Source: Bacillota bacterium
GTDB taxonomy: Bacteria > Bacillota > Clostridia > Peptostreptococcales > Anaerovoracaceae
Assembly (NCBI GenBank): GCA_016280485.1
Contig: JAEEGU010000092.1
Coordinates: forward strand, 1 to 30,181
Length of the DNA stretch: 30,181 nucleotides
Direction: 5' to 3'
A program made the translations under genes and the position numbers. Below the pieces are notes generated by a model. It was given only the letters and a program-made list of their open reading frames with translations. It searched no databases and had not been told where the DNA came from. Below, piece after piece: positions 15,948-23,777 of this stretch (position 1 is the stretch's first letter; each line of letters opens with the position of its first letter).

Positions 15948-18005
15948 ACCGTCATGCAATATTTTGGCGATGACGGATTTCTGAAGCTCGAGATCCATTC
16001 CGGCAATGAGCTGAGGCTCCACAATCGCCGTAATTTCAGAGTTTTCAATTGTAATTCTTTTCTCCGAAAGGTAGCCCACATGCTCGTATCCAAGCATTTT
16101 GTAAGCGTTATATGACCTATAGTTAAAGGTGTCAAGATTCCGCCTGCCGCTTGGCATATCACAGGCAATATTTTTGTAAATCTGGCTGACCGAAACCTGC
16201 ACTCCGCGCGAAAGACATTCCTCCACCATGGCGTAATGCATTGCCGCCAGTGCACTCGGGAAGCTTTTCGGTGCATCACAGACAGACTCCAGGTTGTTCG
16301 CGATGCCCGCACCATCAAGGAATCTTTCCCAAATCCTCGCCGCTCCCGCATACTCCTTTTTGAAGTGGAAGAGCGACATATCGACAAACCGGCCGCGTGA
16401 AAGGCAGGTCCAGATTGCGCCGATAAGCCTTTCGCTTTCCGCATTCCCCGCGTCGTCACCTGAGTAGACTCCGAGAATTATCCAGCTCTCGTCCAGTACC
16501 ATTTTTGCGAAGTCTTCCGGTGTGAAGCGTTCATATTTGCCGCCGAGGCCGTAAAAATCGTCATACTCGCTTATTCCGAGGCGCTCCTCGTAGTTTTCTC
16601 CATTGATTAGCAAATCGCAGTAAAGCTTCGATGCCGCGCCCACATCCGTTACCGGCAGGGGCTTAATTTTAAGCGTTCCCGTCGGGCACTTTGCCATATA
16701 TATTTTTTCACCCATTTTTGCCGTGTTTTCCATTTTTCTTTTCTCTTTATCCTTATCTTTGCTTTCTCTCTTTTCGCTGCTAAGCTTTTCGCGATTAAGC
16801 ACGAGAAGCCCACCCTGAATCAGGGTGAAAATCGGAATGCACCAAAGTATTGCCTCATATGAGAATGTATTCGAAACGGCGGTTCCAATGAGAGGTGCCG
16901 TCATCATAGCCACGGAATTGAGCGTGCCCATGAACCCGAAAAGAGTGCCCCTGTGGTGCGCATCCGTATTCTCGGATATCAGGCTTGTGAGTATCGGCTC
17001 GATTGCGCCGCATACCAGGAAGTACAGAAGATATGTGCCGCAGAAAATAGCAAGCGAATAGTGCGGCAGTAGCAGCAGCGAGACAACAAGCGAAAGGCCG
17101 GTGAAAAGTACCACTACCCTGTATTTGTTGTGCTTGTCGCCAAGCCGTGAAAGCGTCACTGCGGCAAGTGCCGTGCCCACACCGCTTGCGCCGTTTATGA
17201 AGCCTGTGTAGCGCGCCGCGCCCACAATGGTGCCGAGCCTGTCCTGCACGAAAAGCGGCACGAAAGGTGAGAATACGCTGCGTGTCACCCTTACACAGAA
17301 GAGCACTGCGAAGGCAGATATGACAGCGGTTGTAAGTATGCTGCTCCACTTCCCATCGCCCTTTTTGCCTGAAGGCTCACCTGCGCCCACGCGGGCCTCG
17401 GCCCTTGCGATAGCGGCTCTGCCGTAGGTTGCCGGGTCCTCCTTCACAAGCAGAAATACCAGCATGCAGCCGGTGAACATCACGCCCGCGCCGATGAAGA
17501 AGCATGCGCGGTAGCCCACATATTCAACTATCATGCCGCCAAGCGCCGGTCCTATGGCATAGCCCAGGAAGTTCGAGCTTGTTAAGAAGCCAAGCGCGTA
17601 CGACATTTTGTGGGACGGAGTGTTAGCCGAGACAAAGGTCATGGCTGCGCTTACCGTGCCGGTGAAAACGCCGTGCAGGGCTCTTAATATTATAAAGACG
17701 GCTACGGATCTTGAAAGACCGTAGCCGGTTAAAATCAGCGTCGCTCCGGCCATGGCACGCATCAGCATCATTTTTCGTCCGTAGATGTCTGAAAGCTTTC
17801 CCCAGATTGGAGAGACGATTGCCATGGTTGCCGCCGGCAGTGTGCTGCACATGCCAACGAGGAAATTGAGCGTAGTTACATCACTTACGCCCAGCTCCTG
17901 GAGATAGTATGGAATGAATGGAACGCCCAGCCCAAATCCGACCATTGAAAAAATCTGGGTAACCCAAAGCGTATATAGATTTGTCTGCCAGCGCTGAAGT
18001 TTCAT
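15912..18005 (-). CDS. MFS transporter fused to a C-terminal GNAT-like domain
   Basis: 697-residue protein. Residues 1 to about 405 are a 12-segment major facilitator of the drug:proton antiporter type. Motif A is GKLSDIYGRKMMLM and the antiporter motif C is GYAIGPALGG. A highly charged linker (about 408-433, ESKDKDKEKRK) joins it to a cytosolic domain at about 434-697. That domain ends with a segment NYRSYNAYKMLGYEHVG (about 628-644) resembling the acetyl-CoA-proximal motif of GNAT acyltransferases. Assignment of this domain is tentative. AGGA lies 7-8 nt before the ATG, inside the end of htrA (4-nt gap), so the two are co-transcribed. Efflux plus acyl transfer to the same substrate is an inference. 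The last residues (VRNRD) result from a tandem repeat that shifts the frame. Confidence 0.8.
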   Translation of the reverse strand: MKLQRWQTNLYTLWVTQIFSMVGFGLGVPFIPYYLQELGVSDVTTLNFLVGMCSTLPAATMAIVSPIWGKLSDIYGRKMMLMRAMAGATLILTGYGLSRSVAVFIILRALHGVFTGTVSAAMTFVSANTPSHKMSYALGFLTSSNFLGYAIGPALGGMIVEYVGYRACFFIGAGVMFTGCMLVFLLVKEDPATYGRAAIARAEARVGAGEPSGKKGDGKWSSILTTAVISAFAVLFCVRVTRSVFSPFVPLFVQDRLGTIVGAARYTGFINGASGVGTALAAVTLSRLGDKHNKYRVVVLFTGLSLVVSLLLLPHYSLAIFCGTYLLYFLVCGAIEPILTSLISENTDAHHRGTLFGFMGTLNSVAMMTAPLIGTAVSNTFSYEAILWCIPIFTLIQGGLLVLNREKLSSEKRESKDKDKEKRKMENTAKMGEKIYMAKCPTGTLKIKPLPVTDVGAASKLYCDLLINGENYEERLGISEYDDFYGLGGKYERFTPEDFAKMVLDESWIILGVYSGDDAGNAESERLIGAIWTCLSRGRFVDMSLFHFKKEYAGAARIWERFLDGAGIANNLESVCDAPKSFPSALAAMHYAMVEECLSRGVQVSVSQIYKNIACDMPSGRRNLDTFNYRSYNAYKMLGYEHVGYLSEKRITIENSEITAIVEPQLIAGMDLELQKSVIAKILHDGEIEIEIVRNRD

Positions 18006-18009
18006 TCGT

Positions 18010-19455
18010 TTATTCCTGTATTCCTGCCGCCTTTGCGTTTGACAGTGTTACCTCAACATCCTTTGTCGCATATCCGTTCATGCCAAGCTCTGCGATTGTT
18101 ACGGTAACCTTTTCGCCATGGCGGTAATATTTGAGCGTGGACTTTAATTCATCCATGCCTGTAATGCCGTAGCCCTCTATCGAGGTGATGATATTGCCCT
18201 TTACAATGCCTGCCTTTTCGGCACCCGCATTCTTGGTAACATCACTTATATACACGCCCTGCGGCATGCCGTAAGCTGCCTGCGCATCGGCTGTCACATC
18301 CTGGCCCGTGATACCGAGGTATCCTCTGTCGGCCTCAGAAACTTCCGTGCGCTGTGCCATGCTTAATATACTTTCGATTATAGGCTGCGCTGAATCGATT
18401 GGAATTGCATAGCCCATAGCCTCTGCCTCGACGGATTCAACCTTTCCGGAGTTTATACCGATGAGCTCGCCGTTCATGTTAAGAAGAGCTCCGCCGGAGT
18501 TGCCCGGATTGATTGCGGCATCAGTCTGCAGATATTCGCCGGTAACTGTGGACCCGTCGGTTCCCGCAAGTGTGCGGGTCCTTGAGAGTGCACTTATGTA
18601 GCCGACAGTTACGGACTGACCGTAGCCGAGAGCATTACCGATTGCAACGACCTGCTGTCCGAGGACTAAACTTGCGGATGTACCAAGTGTTGCCACCCTT
18701 ATGTTTTCAAGTGTTTTCTTCGAAAGGTCGTCGACACTTACCGCAATGACTGCGATGTCGCGTGCCGAATCATAACCCTTCACAACTGCGGAAACCGCAT
18801 CAGCATCGCCTGCGTCGGCTCTGGTTCCGTCGTAGTCAAATACTACTGTAAGCTGGTTGCTGCCGGAAACCACATGATAGTTTGTTACTATGTAAAGCTC
18901 GTTGTCGCTCTGTCCGATTATGACGCCCGACCCGCTTGACATGCTTTCCTGCTGGAAGGTGCCAAAGAAGGTGCGCACCTCCGTAACGCCTTTGTTCGTG
19001 ATTGACACAACGGAAGGCATTGCGTTTGCCACAACCTGTGCGACCGATGTATCACCGCTTGTCCGGTTACTGTCTGAAACCGGCGAAACTGTGCCGATTG
19101 AGACGTTGTTATCTCCATAAGCCTGCTTTATATAGTGCGTCGTAACGCCGAAGGCTCCGCCCGCAACAGTGCCAAATAGCAGCGCTCCGACAAGGAGCAT
19201 TGCGATTTTCTTTGTTCTGTTGCTGTTTTTAATACGCTGCCAAAGTGAAGCAGTCTTTTCAACCGCTCGGCTACCAAACTCGCTCTTTGGCATCTCACCC
19301 TCGTAGGTTGATGTAAATGCGCCGTAGCGAGGTGCCTCGCCTTCAGTGTGAGGCTCGCTTTCGGTGTGTGGCTCGCTTGTCGCACTGTTTGCGGCGTATT
19401 TTTCGTAGATTCGTGCGGCGTAATCGCCTGCCTGTCTGTAGTCTTTCTCTTCCAT
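18010..19455 (-). CDS. htrA: HtrA/DegP-family membrane-anchored serine protease
   Basis: 481-residue protein. A cytosolic N-terminal region of about 80 residues (rich in Glu/Thr/Ser, with the repeat SEPHTE) precedes one membrane segment at 83-106. The trypsin-like domain outside the membrane has the triad H194 (TNYHVVSG), D233 (YDSARDIAV) and S320 (INPGNSGGALL). One PDZ domain follows (about 385-475, GAEKAGIVKGNIITSIEG). In Firmicutes these proteases handle misfolded exported proteins. A strong AGGGGGG lies 6 nt before the ATG. It has its own promoter; in Bacillus the homologues are under CssRS control, but I cannot assign a regulator here. The MFS-GNAT gene follows directly. Confidence 0.95.
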   Translation of the reverse strand: MEEKDYRQAGDYAARIYEKYAANSATSEPHTESEPHTEGEAPRYGAFTSTYEGEMPKSEFGSRAVEKTASLWQRIKNSNRTKKIAMLLVGALLFGTVAGGAFGVTTHYIKQAYGDNNVSIGTVSPVSDSNRTSGDTSVAQVVANAMPSVVSITNKGVTEVRTFFGTFQQESMSSGSGVIIGQSDNELYIVTNYHVVSGSNQLTVVFDYDGTRADAGDADAVSAVVKGYDSARDIAVIAVSVDDLSKKTLENIRVATLGTSASLVLGQQVVAIGNALGYGQSVTVGYISALSRTRTLAGTDGSTVTGEYLQTDAAINPGNSGGALLNMNGELIGINSGKVESVEAEAMGYAIPIDSAQPIIESILSMAQRTEVSEADRGYLGITGQDVTADAQAAYGMPQGVYISDVTKNAGAEKAGIVKGNIITSIEGYGITGMDELKSTLKYYRHGEKVTVTIAELGMNGYATKDVEVTLSNAKAAGIQE

Positions 19456-19511
19456 TTTAATCCCCCCTGTTATTAAAGCCGCGGTTTGCTTCGCGTCTTT
19501 TCACAAGAAAT

Positions 19512-19540
19512 AGTATATATTATCTCGAAGGCAAAATCAA
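19512..19540 (-). promoter_or_regulatory. SigA-type promoter of htrA
   Basis: On the minus strand, TTGATT (19535-19540), a 17-nt spacer and TATACT (19512-19517), about 57 nt before the htrA ATG. The 274-nt gap between the aminotransferase stop and htrA otherwise holds the aminotransferase terminator, a short direct repeat (TTTGTAAGA twice near 19672-19690) and a possible small hairpin near 19590-19606. Confidence 0.7.
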
Positions 19541-19637
19541 AACCTTTTTACCGTCTTGACTGCATGATAGAACATCTTTTAGACATCTTCGTGTCTTTAC
19601 TGTGTCATTTCTGTGAAATCTTTTAAGGCAGCGGCAT

Positions 19638-19676
19638 AAAAATACGCCCGATACGTGAGTACCGGGCGATTTTTGT
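19638..19676 (-). terminator. Intrinsic terminator after the aminotransferase
   Basis: CGCCCGGTAC and GTATCGGGCG (minus strand, stem 19645-19668, one G-T pair, loop TCAC) are followed by TATTTTTA and preceded by CAAAAAT, so it may act in both directions. Confidence 0.85.
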
Positions 19677-19729
19677 AAGATTTGTAAGATATCTAAGTTA
19701 TTTAACGCTTTCCCAACGGATTATGCATC

Positions 19730-20938
19730 CTATTTATTCAAGATCTTGCGGAATGTATCTGCGCAAGCCTTAACACCCTTGCGAAGAGTGTCATCATCTA
19801 CGAATGAGAAGTTGAAACGAGCTGTGTTAACCTGTGCTGTTGCTTCGGAAGCGAAGAACGGAGCACCCGGAACGTATGCAACATGGTTCTTGATGCATTC
19901 CTTAAGAGCTTCGCCTGCATCGAGACCTTCAGGAAGTCTGAGCCACAGGAAGAGACCGCCTTCAGGAACTACCCAGGATACGCCCTCAGGCATTTCCTTT
20001 TCGAGTGCTTCGAGCATTACAGCTCTTCTGTGTCCGTAGATCTTCAGAACTTCTGCAATGTGCTCGTCGAGATCGAACATCTCGAGGTACTTGTTGCAAA
20101 CGTGCTGTGCAAAAGTACCGGACTGGAGGTCAGTAGCCTGCTTTGCAACTGCGATCTTTGTGATGATTTCCTTTTTACCTGTCATCCAACCAAGACGGAA
20201 TCCAGGAGCGAGAACCTTGGAGAATGTGCACATGTACACAACCTTTTCCATAGTATCGAGAGTCTTGATGGAAGGAACCATCTCACCTGTGTAGCGGAGT
20301 TCGCCGTAAGGGTTATCCTCGAGTACGAGGATTGGGTACTTGTTAACAACCTCGATGAGGCCCTTCCTTCTCTCGAATGTCATTGTCTTTCCTGTAGGGT
20401 TCTGGAAATCAGGAATTACATAGAGAAGCTTTGCATTAGGATACTTCTTAAGCATCTTTTCGAGTTCCTCAGGGATGATACCGTCATCATCTGTAGGAAC
20501 GCCGATAACTGTTGCCTGGTAAGCCTTGAATGCATTGATAGCAGCAAGGTAAGTAGGCTCTTCTACGAATACTACATCGCCCTTGTTGAGGAAAATCTTG
20601 CCTGCGAGGTCAAGACCCTGCTGAGAACCGTTTACCAGGATAACGTTTTCAAGAGTCTGACCCTTGATACCGTTGTGCTCAGCCATTCTCTTGATGAGCT
20701 TTTCTCTGAGGCCCGGATGACCTTCTGTGGAACAATACTGGAGTGCCTGTGGGCCTTCAGTCTTCATTACCTCTGCGATGGCCTTGTTGATGTCATCGAG
20801 CGGGAATGATTCCGGTGAAGGGAGTCCGCCTGCGAAGGAAATAATGTCTCCGCCTGCAGCAAGCTTCAAGATTTCTCTGATTGCGGATGCATTCAGGTTA
20901 TCCATGCGCTCAGCATAGTTTGGGAAATTGCTGTTCAT
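19730..20938 (-). CDS. PLP-dependent aminotransferase, class I/II (LysN / 2-aminoadipate type)
   Basis: 402-residue fold-type I aminotransferase. N-terminal ISFAGGLPSPESFP is typical of the 2-aminoadipate/aromatic/MocR-like branch. VNGSQQGLDLAGK binds cofactor phosphate, PDFQNPTGKTM and LEDNPYGELRY contain the conserved Asn, Asp and Tyr, and the PLP lysine is in TFSKVLAPGFRLGW. The C-terminal Arg that binds the carboxylate is in NTARFNFS. The exact substrate cannot be told from sequence; aromatic, branched-chain or 2-aminoadipate are all possible. GGAGAG lies 8 nt before the ATG. It is a single-gene unit: a promoter and an 18-bp palindrome upstream, a terminator downstream. It breaks the usual tsf-pyrH adjacency. 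Confidence 0.92.
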   Translation of the reverse strand: MNSNFPNYAERMDNLNASAIREILKLAAGGDIISFAGGLPSPESFPLDDINKAIAEVMKTEGPQALQYCSTEGHPGLREKLIKRMAEHNGIKGQTLENVILVNGSQQGLDLAGKIFLNKGDVVFVEEPTYLAAINAFKAYQATVIGVPTDDDGIIPEELEKMLKKYPNAKLLYVIPDFQNPTGKTMTFERRKGLIEVVNKYPILVLEDNPYGELRYTGEMVPSIKTLDTMEKVVYMCTFSKVLAPGFRLGWMTGKKEIITKIAVAKQATDLQSGTFAQHVCNKYLEMFDLDEHIAEVLKIYGHRRAVMLEALEKEMPEGVSWVVPEGGLFLWLRLPEGLDAGEALKECIKNHVAYVPGAPFFASEATAQVNTARFNFSFVDDDTLRKGVKACADTFRKILNK

Positions 20939-20967
20939 AAGATATACTCTCCTTTTTAAATAAATTA

Positions 20968-20985
20968 ATTATAGTTGACTATAAT
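20968..20985. promoter_or_regulatory. Operator-like 18-bp palindrome upstream of the aminotransferase
   Basis: ATTATAGT and ACTATAAT form a perfect 8+8 inverted repeat around TG. It lies in the 5' leader, 23 nt downstream of the -10 box and 29 nt before the start codon, where a bound repressor would block elongation. The GT-TG-AC core is compatible with a GntR-type site, but the regulator is unknown. Confidence 0.55.
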
Positions 20986-21008
20986 AATGCGCACTCGCGT
21001 GCATTACA

Positions 21009-21037
21009 ATTATAACATCAATACAATTTTTATGCAA
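21009..21037 (-). promoter_or_regulatory. SigA-type promoter of the aminotransferase
   Basis: On the minus strand, TTGCAT (21032-21037), a 17-nt spacer and a perfect TATAAT (21009-21014) with an extended -10 TG (TGTTATAAT). Confidence 0.75.
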
Positions 21038-21060
21038 TAATATTCTGTTAATTCTTTATC

Positions 21061-21098
21061 AAAAAGAAAAGGCGAATCCGGATTAACCGAATTCGCCT
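21061..21098 (-). terminator. Intrinsic terminator of the rpsB-tsf operon
   Basis: On the minus strand, AGGCGAAT and ATTCGCCT (21070-21098) form an 8-bp stem, with inner CGG/CCG pairs, followed by TTTCTTTTT. It lies 22 nt after the tsf stop. Confidence 0.88.
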
Positions 21099-21120
21099 GT
21101 GATTTCTTTCGTCTACGCTA

Positions 21121-22215
21121 TTACGCGTTCATCTGCTTTGCAACTTCCTCTGCAAAGTTTTCTTCCTTCTTTTCGATACCTTCGCCTACTTCGAAACGAA
21201 CTACCTTAGGAATGGAGAGTGCCTTGTCAACACTGCCAAGGTACTGAGCAACAGTCTGCTTTCCGTCCTCTGCTCTTACATAAGTCTGGTCGAGCAGGCA
21301 GATGTCCTTGAGCTGCTTGGAGAGGCGGCCCTCTACAAGACCTGTGAAGATCTTGTTGCCGGTGATGTTAGCCTTGTCAGCAACAGCGAGCTCAGCAAGC
21401 TTTGCCTTACCTTCATCGGAGATGAAGTTAGGGAGATAGTTGAAGTTAAAGCCCTTGTCAGCTCTCTTTTCGTTTAAAACTGCAGTGTCCTCTGCGCCCC
21501 AAACGCCGTTAACAGCCTTGTCAAGAAGGTCGTTTAAGATTGGCTTTGGAAGTGTGAAAGGATCGTTTAATGCGCTTTCAAGAGTGATGTTCTTGATGTT
21601 AGCGAGCTCTTCAGCAGAGATTTCGTCTCTGGATACATACTGAGGATTCATTGCAGCTACCTGCATAGCAACATTTGTGAGAGCCTCTTTGTTTGCATCG
21701 TTTGCTGCGCCGTTGCCCACTACGATAACGCCGATTCTGCCGCCGCCATGGATATATGAAGTAAGCACGTCGCCGGAAACCTTTGCGATTCTTCTGATGG
21801 ACATGTTCTCACCGATCTTTGCGATCTTTGCGGTAAGAGTTTCGCCTACAGTGGAGCCTTCATAAGGCATAGCCTTGAACTTTTCGATATCATCACTTTC
21901 AGCAGTAAGAGCGAGCTTTGCGAGACCTTCAACGAAAGCCACGAACTCTTCGTTCTTTGCTGCGAAGTCTGTTTCGATGTTAACTTCTACAACAGCAGCT
22001 GTCTTTGCATCGTCTGTGAAAGCGATTCTTACAAGACCTTCAGCAGCAGTTCTGCCTGCCTTCTTTGCAGCCTTTGCAAGTCCCTTTTCCTTGAGATATT
22101 CGATAGCCTTATCCATATCTCCGTCAACTTCGACGAGAGCCTTTTTGCAATCCATCATGCCTGCGCCTGTTCTTTCGCGCAGTTCTTTTACCATACCGGC
22201 TGTAACATTTGCCAT
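21121..22215 (-). CDS. tsf: Elongation factor Ts, with an extra segment
   Basis: Nucleotide exchange factor for EF-Tu. The N-terminal UBA-like module (VKELRERTGAGMMDCKKAL) and the exchange motif ETDFAAKN (81-88) are intact. GGRIGVIV and NPQYVSRDEI mark the core. At 364 residues it is much longer than the usual 280-305. About 75 extra residues (about 211-285, containing DPFTLPKPILNDLLDKAVNG) sit between the NPQYVSRDE segment and the conserved VEGRLSKQLKDICLLDQ. The reading frame is continuous, so this is not a frameshift artefact. AGGAGG lies 8 nt before the ATG; rpsB ends 12 nt upstream. Transcription stops at the hairpin at 21061-21098. Confidence 0.97.
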   Translation of the reverse strand: MANVTAGMVKELRERTGAGMMDCKKALVEVDGDMDKAIEYLKEKGLAKAAKKAGRTAAEGLVRIAFTDDAKTAAVVEVNIETDFAAKNEEFVAFVEGLAKLALTAESDDIEKFKAMPYEGSTVGETLTAKIAKIGENMSIRRIAKVSGDVLTSYIHGGGRIGVIVVGNGAANDANKEALTNVAMQVAAMNPQYVSRDEISAEELANIKNITLESALNDPFTLPKPILNDLLDKAVNGVWGAEDTAVLNEKRADKGFNFNYLPNFISDEGKAKLAELAVADKANITGNKIFTGLVEGRLSKQLKDICLLDQTYVRAEDGKQTVAQYLGSVDKALSIPKVVRFEVGEGIEKKEENFAEEVAKQMNA

Positions 22216-22227
22216 ATTTTTATCCTC

Positions 22228-22974
22228 CTATGCCTCAGCTACTTCTTCTACTGCTTCCTCTGCCTCTGCAGGAGTGCCTTCGTCAAAGCTTTCACCCTGG
22301 TTAGCTTCGATAACAGCGTCTGCCATGCGGCCTGCGATGAGCTTTACGGCTCTGATTGCGTCGTCGTTTGCAGGGATTACGTAATCAACATCGTCAGGGT
22401 CGCAGTTTGTATCTACGATACCGATGATAGGAATGCCGAGAATACGAGCTTCCTTAACAGCGATTCTTTCCTTCTTTGGGTCAACGATAAAGAGTGCTGC
22501 AGGCATGCCCTTCATTTCCTTGATACCGCCGAGGTACTTTTCGAGCTTTTCAAGTTCGAGCTGGAGCTTGGTAACTTCCTTCTTTGAGAGCTTCTCAAAT
22601 GTACCGTCTTCCTGCATTCCCTTGATTTCGTTGAGTCTCTTGATTCTGGTAGCGATAGTCTTGTGGTTTGTGAGCATACCGCCGAGCCATCTCTCGGATA
22701 CGAAGAACTGTCCGCATCTCTTAGCTTCGTCTTCGATAGCAGCCTGAGCCTGCTTCTTTGTGCCGACGAAGAGGATTGGGCGACCTGTTGCTGCAGCTTC
22801 CTTCATGAAAGCGTAAGCTTCGTCAATCTTCTGTACAGTCTTCTGTAAGTCGATGATGTAGATGCCGTTTCTTTCAGTGAAGATATACGGCTTCATCTTT
22901 GGGTTCCATCTTCTTGTCTGGTGTCCGAAGTGAACACCTGCTTCGAGTAATTGTTTCATTGAAATTACTGCCAT
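22228..22974 (-). CDS. rpsB: 30S ribosomal protein S2
   Basis: 248-residue small-subunit protein. It has the standard start (MKQLLEAGVHFGHQTRRWNP), KPYIFTERNGIYIIDLQKT, FVGTKKQAQ and RWLGGMLTNHKT, and the C-terminal IPANDDAIRAVKLI. The last 20 or so residues are a Glu/Ala-rich acidic tail, as in many Firmicutes. GGAGG lies 8 nt before the ATG. It is first in the rpsB-tsf operon, behind a promoter and a folded leader of about 120 nt that may be an autoregulatory site. Confidence 0.98.
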   Translation of the reverse strand: MAVISMKQLLEAGVHFGHQTRRWNPKMKPYIFTERNGIYIIDLQKTVQKIDEAYAFMKEAAATGRPILFVGTKKQAQAAIEDEAKRCGQFFVSERWLGGMLTNHKTIATRIKRLNEIKGMQEDGTFEKLSKKEVTKLQLELEKLEKYLGGIKEMKGMPAALFIVDPKKERIAVKEARILGIPIIGIVDTNCDPDDVDYVIPANDDAIRAVKLIAGRMADAVIEANQGESFDEGTPAEAEEAVEEVAEA

Positions 22975-22975
22975 T

Positions 22976-23097
22976 TTAATAACCTCCGGTTTTTACTTGC
23001 ACCGCTTGCTTCCTATGCGGTAAACCCTTTCGGGCACCGTGCCGCATGGCCTTGCGGTGTGCAGATTAGAAATAATTTATCGGTGCACAGAGCACCA
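22976..23097 (-). promoter_or_regulatory. Structured 5' leader of rpsB-tsf (candidate r-protein leader)
   Basis: The transcript can fold into nested stems. An outer helix pairs GCACACCGC (23054-23062) with GCGGTGC (22999-23005). Inside, ATGCGG-type arms pair (23042-23047 with 23015-23020), closed by CCC-GAAA-GGG (23025-23034, a GNRA tetraloop). A separate 5-bp hairpin GGTGC/GCACC (23082-23096) sits at the predicted 5' end. Feedback control by S2 is known in other bacteria; that this leader does so is inference. Confidence 0.5.
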
Positions 23098-23103
23098 ACA
23101 TCA

Positions 23104-23132
23104 ACTATACTACAAAAGGCTTGCGATTGCAA
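23104..23132 (-). promoter_or_regulatory. SigA-type promoter of rpsB-tsf
   Basis: On the minus strand, TTGCAA (23127-23132), a 17-nt spacer and TATAGT (23104-23109). The -35 lies inside the hairpin that ends the upstream transcript. Confidence 0.7.
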
Positions 23133-23145
23133 GCCTTTTTTGCTT
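23114..23145. terminator. Hairpin between the flavin-reductase-like gene and rpsB
   Basis: AAAAGGCTTGC and GCAAGCCTTTT (23114-23139) form an 11-bp perfect stem around GATT. On the minus strand, which is the direction of the genes, it is followed by only four T; on the plus strand by six. It sits 14 nt after the upstream stop codon. Confidence 0.7.
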
Positions 23146-23152
23146 TTGACAC

Positions 23153-23764
23153 CTATTTTTTTGTTCTGTTTTTGCGTGCCGCCACAGCTCTTTTCGCGCG
23201 GGTCTTCTTTTTCATCACGGAAAAGCCGAAAGTGCCGACATTTCGGCGCTTGAGCGGTATGTATTCACCGTGGCTGTAGGCCACAAGATCTGCTTTTTCC
23301 AAAGCAATGCGCCCATTTTTGTCCACAAGCTTCTCATCGACGTGCATTCCCACGATTTCAGCAACGAACATTGTGTGCGTCGGATAGTCGTGAGTTTCCA
23401 CGACCTTGCACTCGAGATTGAGCGGTGACTCGCCAATCATCGGGCAGCTTACACGGTCCGCCTTTTCAGGTGTAAGCTTCATTTCGTGCCACTTGTCGAA
23501 CTTTGCGCCGCTTTTAACGCCGCACCAGTCGCACGCCTTTGTGAGTTCCTCGCTGACCAGGTTTATTACAAACTCGCCTGATTTCTTTATTATGTCGTAG
23601 GAATGCCTCTCGGGACGCACCGAGATATAAGTCATCGGCGGCTCAGAGTTGACGATTCCCGTCCATGCAATCGTGATTATATTCTTTTCCTCACCTGTCC
23701 CGCAGGATACCATCACTACAGGGAGCGGCGCTTCAACGCAGCCCGGTTTAAATGATTTTTTCAT
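23153..23764 (-). CDS. Flavin reductase-like (FMN-binding split barrel) protein
   Basis: 203-residue protein of the flavin-reductase-like/DIM6-NTAB family, which binds FMN and often acts as an NAD(P)H:flavin oxidoreductase. Family features are the N-terminal PLPVVMVSCGTGEEKNIITI, the segment WTGIVNSEPPMTYISVRPER followed by HSYDIIKKSGEFVINLV, and CDWCGVKSGAKFDKW. The C-terminal 20 residues are very basic (KKKTRAKRAVAARKNRTKK), an unusual tail. AGGGGA lies 7 nt before the ATG. It follows rqcH by 13 nt and is probably co-transcribed. The substrate is unknown, and no functional link with rqcH is evident. Confidence 0.88.
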   Translation of the reverse strand: MKKSFKPGCVEAPLPVVMVSCGTGEEKNIITIAWTGIVNSEPPMTYISVRPERHSYDIIKKSGEFVINLVSEELTKACDWCGVKSGAKFDKWHEMKLTPEKADRVSCPMIGESPLNLECKVVETHDYPTHTMFVAEIVGMHVDEKLVDKNGRIALEKADLVAYSHGEYIPLKRRNVGTFGFSVMKKKTRAKRAVAARKNRTKK

Positions 23765-23777
23765 AGTATTTCCCCTT

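Noticed and set aside
19883..20809. 308-codon plus-strand open frame inside the aminotransferase
   Set aside because: It is a shadow frame with Cys/His/Leu-rich unstructured translation; the opposite strand has an intact enzyme.
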